From IMG/VR virus record IMGVR_UViG_3300012920_000260, positions 1 through 24,031 of that record: a DNA stretch of 24,031 nucleotides. The stretch is one strand, 5' to 3'. The DNA comes from a virus. Under the pieces are notes generated by a model that saw only the letters and a program-made list of their open reading frames with translations, was not told the origin of the DNA and made no database searches. The position numbers and the translations under genes were made by a program. The first letter of the stretch is position 1; every line of letters starts with the position of its first letter. Positions 19,432-24,031 of the stretch are shown here, in pieces.

Positions 19432-21143
19432 ACCTCTTTTTCCTTACCTTTTACAAAAATAGGGTCTAATTCTGTATATTGACCCTGATAATTCTTAATT
19501 GTCTCCTCACCTATGACTAAATTTTTACCAACAGACTTACATGAAGACTCCAAACGAGCAGCTAAATTTACAGCATCACCTAAACAACTATATTCAAACC
19601 TGGAAGCTGACCCCATATTCCCTACACAAACTATGCCTGTATTTATTCCTATACCAATTTCAACTTCTAACTCTGCTTCTTGCATGTCGTGTTGTATTTG
19701 AAGAGCTGTTTCAATAGCAAGCTGTTCTTGATTGTCTACATCTAGTGGAGCATTCCATACAGCCATCATTGCATCACCTATATACTTATCTACCATCCCT
19801 CCATTTCTTTGAACGGCATCAGCCTGGACAGTCAAAGCTTTGTTCATAATTTTTATAACCTCTTCAGGCTCTAACTTTTCTGATAAACTTGTAAAGCCTC
19901 TGACATCTGTAAACATAATAGTACATCTTTTTCTTTCACCACCTAGTTTTAAAAGCCCTGGATTTTTTTGTAGCCTAGCCACTTGCCTAGGGTCAAGATA
20001 ATGTTCAAACTGTTTCTTTATTTGTTGTCGTAATCTATATTGTTGTCTAAACCTTAAATAAAATTGTTGTAAAGATATAAGTGTCATACATGTCATACTC
20101 CATGTAACGTCAATCAAATATCCAAGAGATACAAAGTAATATCCAAGATAACCTACTGAAGCAAACAAACCACCAGCTAATACAACTGATAGGGTCATAC
20201 CAAAAGAACGGATTACAAGAGCTATGAGAAGACCAGAGACACATAATAGTAGTAGCTCTACAAATAATCTGTAGTCTGGTATCTGTGGTGTATCTAATAA
20301 TATTGACTCGGCAAGAGCTGCCTGGATTTTGTGAGGCTCAAGTAATCCAACAGGAGTTGCTAGTTGACTGGTTATACCTTTGGCTGTAAAACCTACGAAG
20401 ACAAACTTACCTGCTACATCTAAATTATCTAGTGTAGTCTGTGGTGTATCTACCCAACTAATCCACTTACGTCCATAACTGTCAGTAGGTATAGGTTCTA
20501 GTCCTCTTACTCTTATCATCTCTATACCATTTTCATTGGTAATAATCTGATAGGTATTACCACCACCTAATACTTTTAACACCTCAGTTCCAAAAGATGC
20601 AACCCATCCATTAGGTGTTTGTTGTATTAAAGGTATTTGTCTGACAAGATTATCTACATCCACAGGAGCAGAGACAGCTCCCTGACTAGAATTATTTTTA
20701 AGTGTATCTATGTTTTGTAAAAATCCTTGGGCTTTTGGTAGATTTACCTCTGGCCCTCGGATGACTGTACCATGTGTTTTAGGATATATGCCATTAGGTA
20801 CTTCAGGCATTGCAAGTATACTAGGAGAAAATGACAAGACTTCAGCAAACTTTTCATCTCCTCCTAGTCTATCAGGATGGGGAAATAACATAGTCCATCC
20901 TACACCTATTGCTCCTTCTTGTAAGAGCTTTATATGTATATCTGCTAGTGTTTGTCTAGGTAATGGATAACCACCTTGACTATCAATAAACTCTTCGGTT
21001 ATATTAAGTATTGTAAAATACCCTGTAGGGTCAGGTGTATCTACCAGCCTATCAAATGTTTTAAGTCTTAATGTTTCTAACGGAGCTACATTAAACAACA
21101 AAGGCAAAGCCAATAATCCTAATAATAAACTAGCCCATCTCAT
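19413..21143 (-). CDS. CHASE2-adenylate cyclase, class III, membrane-bound
   Basis: The 576-residue protein has an N-terminal membrane helix (4-20), a CHASE2 sensor-type region outside the membrane (about 25-285), three transmembrane helices (about 292-312, 316-338, 341-360), a short coiled linker, and a class III cyclase domain (about 400-576). Catalytic residues are complete: metal D413 (MFTDVRGFT) and D457 (DKYIGDA), substrate K453, and N526/R530 (GDAVNLAARLE). The second purine-contact site is Ser519 (EYSC) rather than Asp, as in class IIIb enzymes. It should make cAMP from ATP in response to an outside signal. GTP use is not excluded. Its start overlaps the FecR gene stop (TAATG). Such a gene is unexpected in a phage. 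Confidence 0.9.
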   Translation of the reverse strand: MRWASLLLGLLALPLLFNVAPLETLRLKTFDRLVDTPDPTGYFTILNITEEFIDSQGGYPLPRQTLADIHIKLLQEGAIGVGWTMLFPHPDRLGGDEKFAEVLSFSPSILAMPEVPNGIYPKTHGTVIRGPEVNLPKAQGFLQNIDTLKNNSSQGAVSAPVDVDNLVRQIPLIQQTPNGWVASFGTEVLKVLGGGNTYQIITNENGIEMIRVRGLEPIPTDSYGRKWISWVDTPQTTLDNLDVAGKFVFVGFTAKGITSQLATPVGLLEPHKIQAALAESILLDTPQIPDYRLFVELLLLCVSGLLIALVIRSFGMTLSVVLAGGLFASVGYLGYYFVSLGYLIDVTWSMTCMTLISLQQFYLRFRQQYRLRQQIKKQFEHYLDPRQVARLQKNPGLLKLGGERKRCTIMFTDVRGFTSLSEKLEPEEVIKIMNKALTVQADAVQRNGGMVDKYIGDAMMAVWNAPLDVDNQEQLAIETALQIQHDMQEAELEVEIGIGINTGIVCVGNMGSASRFEYSCLGDAVNLAARLESSCKSVGKNLVIGEETIKNYQGQYTELDPIFVKGKEKEVKIYTI

Positions 21144-22252
21144 TAGTTACTCTGTGTAATTTTTATAACAGAATCACCACCACCATTTACTATTAGCTGT
21201 GTACTCTTACCATCCTGTATTAGTATAACGGTGTAAGCTCCTGCTTTATCTAAATCTATTCTTACTGTTTGTTCTACACTTCTAAAGAAAGATATTTGCT
21301 GGTCTGTAATAAAAGTATTTATTTGTGTATTAGGGTCAAAACCAACCTGTGTACCTTTTAAATTTACATCTGTTCTTAATATACTTTCTGTCTCATCTAG
21401 TTCGTTTACTTCTTCTATTATATCTAGTAAGTCTTCTAAAAAATTTACATCCAGGTAATTTATATCTAGCTCTGTAAATTCTAAACTGTCATCTTTTAGT
21501 AAATCTACATCCAAGTCCTCAAACTCAAGATAATCAACATCAAGTATATTACTATTACTATCTGACACACTTTCCTCAGCAAGACTATACTCCTCTTTTG
21601 GTGGACTAACTATTAACATGTTATCTATTAGCTCTGTAGTTATGTCCAACACTACAGGCTTTGCAGGCTCACTCTCAAATGTAGATACTGATGTAGCTTG
21701 ATAGGGCTGATTTAGAACAACCTCACCCATAGCTGTAGCAACTACTATCTCTCCACTAGGTAAACCATTTTCGTCAGGCAATAAAATAACAAGAGACCTA
21801 CCAAGTTCATCTATGGTAATCGTAAAGTCTGTACCACGAATACCAATGGTCGCACTTGGGGTCTCTATAAAAATATTTTCTTTGTTTATTGTTGCAAGTT
21901 TGCCTGTAATAAATCTTGCAGTACCACTTGCAAACTGTAAAGCCATCTTAGATTTAGATGGGTCAGGGTCGTAGATAAACTCATCTATGATAAGTTCAGA
22001 ATGCTCTGTCAATCTAACCTGACTATCGTCTAGAAATGTAATTCCTATCCGACCTTCTGAAGTTTGAACGTTGTCAAAACTTTCTATGTTAAAGGCTAAG
22101 GCAGCATTATAAGGTTTATCCCTTACAACCCTGCCTGCACCATTAAGTTCTGTTATGTTACCAATGCTAGCATCCAACGGCTGTGCCATTATCGTCTTGG
22201 ATAATACACACGCTACCATTAGAACCATTGGATATAATCTTGAGCCAATCAT
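21143..22252 (-). CDS. FecR-domain envelope protein (369 aa)
   Basis: The first 23 residues form a signal peptide (start MIGSRLYPMVLMVACVLSKT, likely cut after IMA), so the rest acts in the periplasm or at the surface. Residues 57-160 match a FecR-type domain: NVQTSEGRIGITFLDDSQVR, LTEHSELIIDEF, and FIETPSATIGIRGTDFTI. Residues 235-285 are a Leu/Asp-rich repeat-like stretch (LDVDYLEFEDLDVDLL), and the C-terminal end is beta-rich. In bacteria FecR-like proteins lie next to CHASE2 cyclases, so the pair may sense together. The start used overlaps the curlin-like gene by 86 bp; in-frame ATGs at 22228 or 22219 would shorten the overlap but lose the basic N-terminal part of the signal. Confidence 0.87.
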   Translation of the reverse strand: MIGSRLYPMVLMVACVLSKTIMAQPLDASIGNITELNGAGRVVRDKPYNAALAFNIESFDNVQTSEGRIGITFLDDSQVRLTEHSELIIDEFIYDPDPSKSKMALQFASGTARFITGKLATINKENIFIETPSATIGIRGTDFTITIDELGRSLVILLPDENGLPSGEIVVATAMGEVVLNQPYQATSVSTFESEPAKPVVLDITTELIDNMLIVSPPKEEYSLAEESVSDSNSNILDVDYLEFEDLDVDLLKDDSLEFTELDINYLDVNFLEDLLDIIEEVNELDETESILRTDVNLKGTQVGFDPNTQINTFITDQQISFFRSVEQTVRIDLDKAGAYTVILIQDGKSTQLIVNGGGDSVIKITQSN

Positions 22253-22877
22253 TATTTAATGTGCTTAATTGTTGGATGTCAAAAGTCCTCGAATCGCCTG
22301 TTTGGTCTAGGTAAAAATACCCACCAGCATAGCCACTCCCCTCAAAGTTTACTGTGTTTGAATCACCATCAACATCTACATAGTTTGTAGCTCCATCGTA
22401 ATTAATGTCAAAATCAAATACGTTTCCATCTCCATTTACAATCCAGTCAAGGTCTGTGTTACTAGCCATAGCTGTTGTAGCTAAGTCTAATGTAAAATCA
22501 TTATTACTTCCTGAAACGTCAATGTTGACATCTGAGCCGTCTGCACCATAAGTGTTGCTTGGGTCTACTTGAATTGTGAAATCATTACTGCTTCCATCAA
22601 AATTAAAATAGCCTGTAAAATTGTCAGCCCAAATATCTCCTAGAAAAGTATTAGAGCCACCTATTTGATTTATGTCTAATGTAAGACTATCTCCATCTAA
22701 ATCTAACGGTGTTAAATTTCCTGCTGATGACTCTAGTCCTCCGATAATGTTTCCATCATCTCCTAGCTGTTCTAAATCAATATTGGCAGTAGCTCCTGAT
22801 TGGTCAATATATATCTCATTATCATCTGCCATTACACTCAACGATAACATAACGAATATACTAATTAGATTCTTCAT
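22167..22877 (-). CDS. Curlin-like secreted beta-repeat protein (236 aa)
   Basis: Signal peptide 1-17 (MKNLISIFVMLSLSVMA) is followed by a Gln/Asn/Asp/Gly-rich region. Curlin-like repeats are clear at both ends: IYIDQSGATANIDLEQLGDD (22-41) and FYLDQTGDSRTFDIQQL (188-204), similar to CsgA/CsgB strands with Gln and Asn at fixed places. The middle (60-180) has looser Asp/Gly-Ser-Asn turn repeats (DGSSNDFTI, SGSNNDFTL, DGDSNTVNF), consistent with a beta-solenoid. Two Cys lie near the end (C224, C236). It is likely exported through the adjacent CsgG-type pore and may form a fibre. It is longer than E. coli CsgA (151). It overlaps csgG by 17 bp. Confidence 0.78.
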   Translation of the reverse strand: MKNLISIFVMLSLSVMADDNEIYIDQSGATANIDLEQLGDDGNIIGGLESSAGNLTPLDLDGDSLTLDINQIGGSNTFLGDIWADNFTGYFNFDGSSNDFTIQVDPSNTYGADGSDVNIDVSGSNNDFTLDLATTAMASNTDLDWIVNGDGNVFDFDINYDGATNYVDVDGDSNTVNFEGSGYAGGYFYLDQTGDSRTFDIQQLSTLNNDWLKIISNGSNGSVCIIQDDNGTAVGC

Positions 22878-23670
22878 ATTCCCAATAGCCTCTCTCTATT
22901 CCTATTTTTATTATATTTAGTACCCCTGTCTCTACTGCCTTTGTTAAAGCAATAGCGATAGATTCGTTTTCAGCAACTCCTCCCTCTATCTCTACTAGCT
23001 CTGTGCCAGCTTCAATAAAACGAAATACGTCCTGAGAAACACTTGTAGATAAAATGCTTTTAGAAACGGATGTTTCCATCAACACCTCACCTGTAGATAC
23101 GGAAACCAATCGTAGTGAAATGATTACAGTATCTTCTCGATATTGTTTGCTATTACCTATACCTAGGTATCTAGCTCCCAATCCTCCAGATTTTAGGTTA
23201 GCCTCATACGAGATTACCCCTCCCTGGAACATAAGCCCTGCAAAAAGCAAAGGCTGTAATTTTGCATCTTGTTCAAACTCTTTGCGAGTTGACCTAATTA
23301 ATTGTCTTTCTTTTGTGAGGTCATCGAGTCCCACACGTTCTACTACTTTGAAGAACTTGCCATCTGCTGTATGCTTCAAAGCTCTTATTAGTATTGCTTC
23401 TGGAGCTTGTGTTATGGCTGTACTAAATAGGGCAAAAGAACTATTACTTCTTCTTTGGCCTGTTAAATCTTTAAAACTGTTAGGATATACTGCTACAACT
23501 GGCTGCTGTTTAGCACCAGGCATTTCAAATAGCTCATCTGATTGTATTTCTAATATAGTTGAGGGCTGTATTTTTTTTGTTAGAACTAAATCGTTATTCT
23601 CACTTAATACTGCACATCCACTAGAAAGAAAAATCACCAATAGGCAACTGAATAACTGTTTGTGTTCCAT
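22861..23670 (-). CDS. csgG: CsgG-like curli secretion pore lipoprotein
   Basis: The 269-residue protein has a lipoprotein signal with lipobox LSSGC (C19) and the CsgG-type core FAGLMFQGGVISYEANLKSG, followed by GGLGARYLGIG and QYREDTVIISLRLVSVSTGE. Length matches E. coli CsgG (277). It should form an outer-membrane pore for the curlin-like protein encoded next. At the position of the narrow constriction, E. coli has Tyr51, Asn55 and Phe56 before the shared STA; here the aligned residues appear to be Ser77, Leu81 and Phe82 (ALFSTA). This suggests a changed pore lining, but the alignment is by eye. It overlaps the csgF-like gene by 50 bp. Confidence 0.93.
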   Translation of the reverse strand: MEHKQLFSCLLVIFLSSGCAVLSENNDLVLTKKIQPSTILEIQSDELFEMPGAKQQPVVAVYPNSFKDLTGQRRSNSSFALFSTAITQAPEAILIRALKHTADGKFFKVVERVGLDDLTKERQLIRSTRKEFEQDAKLQPLLFAGLMFQGGVISYEANLKSGGLGARYLGIGNSKQYREDTVIISLRLVSVSTGEVLMETSVSKSILSTSVSQDVFRFIEAGTELVEIEGGVAENESIAIALTKAVETGVLNIIKIGIERGYWEYEESN

Positions 23671-24031
23671 CGCTTGCTGTTATAGTTAATGTTATTATTC
23701 CATCTTCTATACTATATTCTATAGTATTACCCTCTAATGTTAGTATTCCACTTGTACTAGGATTTTCTCCAAACAAGTTTTCTACTAACTGTCTGGATAA
23801 CTGTGCATATATTCTAGATTCTAAGTTTCTAATAAATCTAGCAAGTGTAGTGTTCTCTTTATCTCTTTCTATTTGTTCTTGCAAGGCTTTGAGTTCTTCT
23901 TTTATAGTCATTTTTCTAGTGAACTCTTGATTCTCTATAGTAAGGTAATGTGCAGACGTACCTATACCACTAAATGATGGGTTTTTAAATTTATGCACCA
24001 TTTCATCAGCATGAAGATTACTCACACCTAA
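23621..24031 (-). CDS. csgF: CsgF-like curli assembly factor (5' end beyond the window)
   Basis: The frame is open to the window edge. A GTG at 24025 could serve as a start, but the preceding codons stay open and the residues LGVSNLHA look like the end of a signal peptide, so the gene probably starts outside. The mature part begins DEMVHKFKNPSFSG; F-K-N-P-x-F matches the CsgF segment that enters the CsgG pore. A coiled helix (ELKALQEQIERDKENTTLAR) and C-terminal beta strands (ITASDGTQTVIQLPIG) follow, as in CsgF. It should help curlin leave the pore. It lies immediately upstream of csgG. Confidence 0.85.
   Translation of the reverse strand, partial: LGVSNLHADEMVHKFKNPSFSGIGTSAHYLTIENQEFTRKMTIKEELKALQEQIERDKENTTLARFIRNLESRIYAQLSRQLVENLFGENPSTSGILTLEGNTIEYSIEDGIITLTITASDGTQTVIQLPIGDFSF

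Noticed and set aside
23054-23689. 211-codon plus-strand frame opposite csgG
   Set aside because: The minus strand carries a clear CsgG with lipobox and core motifs; the plus-strand frame has no ribosome site and random-looking composition.

Overview
The window looks like part of an AT-rich tailed-phage genome, probably a marine phage of a Gram-negative (proteobacterial) host. The evidence is a terminase module, a T7-type replication set (ssDNA-binding protein, fused primase-helicase, family A DNA polymerase, several nucleases), phage-type class I ribonucleotide reductase genes, almost no intergenic space, and many tiny overlapping genes. No RNA polymerase, integrase, tRNA or CRISPR array is visible. 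Near-perfect sigma70 promoters suggest host RNA polymerase is used. The host is Gram-negative if the CsgG/CsgF outer-membrane genes work there. No host genus can be read from the sequence.

Layout. (1) 1-2050, minus strand: a leftward packaging operon with a probable small terminase gene, five small conserved proteins (mostly very basic) and the start of a probable large terminase gene cut by the window edge. (2) 2051-2601: a control region with two divergent consensus sigma70 promoters, then about 460 bp of GC-richer, repeat-rich DNA with no convincing gene. (3) 2602-5097, plus strand: small genes of unknown function in cassettes, each closed by a near-identical intrinsic terminator and often restarted by its own promoter. 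(4) 5142-5237, minus strand: a 31-residue membrane peptide. (5) 5402-19295, plus strand: one long, tightly overlapped operon. It begins with small unknown proteins, a small membrane protein and an anchored protein with a TonB-like C-terminal domain. It continues with ssDNA-binding protein, primase-helicase, DNA polymerase, three PD-(D/E)XK-type nucleases, DUF3310, NrdA, FkbM methyltransferase, NrdB and a cytidylyltransferase. (6) 19296-19412: a structured gap between convergent operons. (7) 19413-24031, minus strand: csgF (partial), csgG, a curlin-like gene, a FecR-domain gene and a CHASE2-adenylate cyclase, each overlapping the next.

How the parts work together. The plus-strand operon supplies nucleotides (NrdA/NrdB), opens and copies DNA (primase-helicase, polymerase, SSB) and processes host DNA or recombination intermediates (nucleases). 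The leftward genes package DNA. The last module is the most unusual: it combines a curli-type export pore, a secreted curlin-like protein, a FecR-type envelope protein and a membrane cyclase with all catalytic residues. It looks like a phage-borne envelope system joining export or fibre assembly to cyclic-nucleotide signalling. Its function is inferred from domains only.
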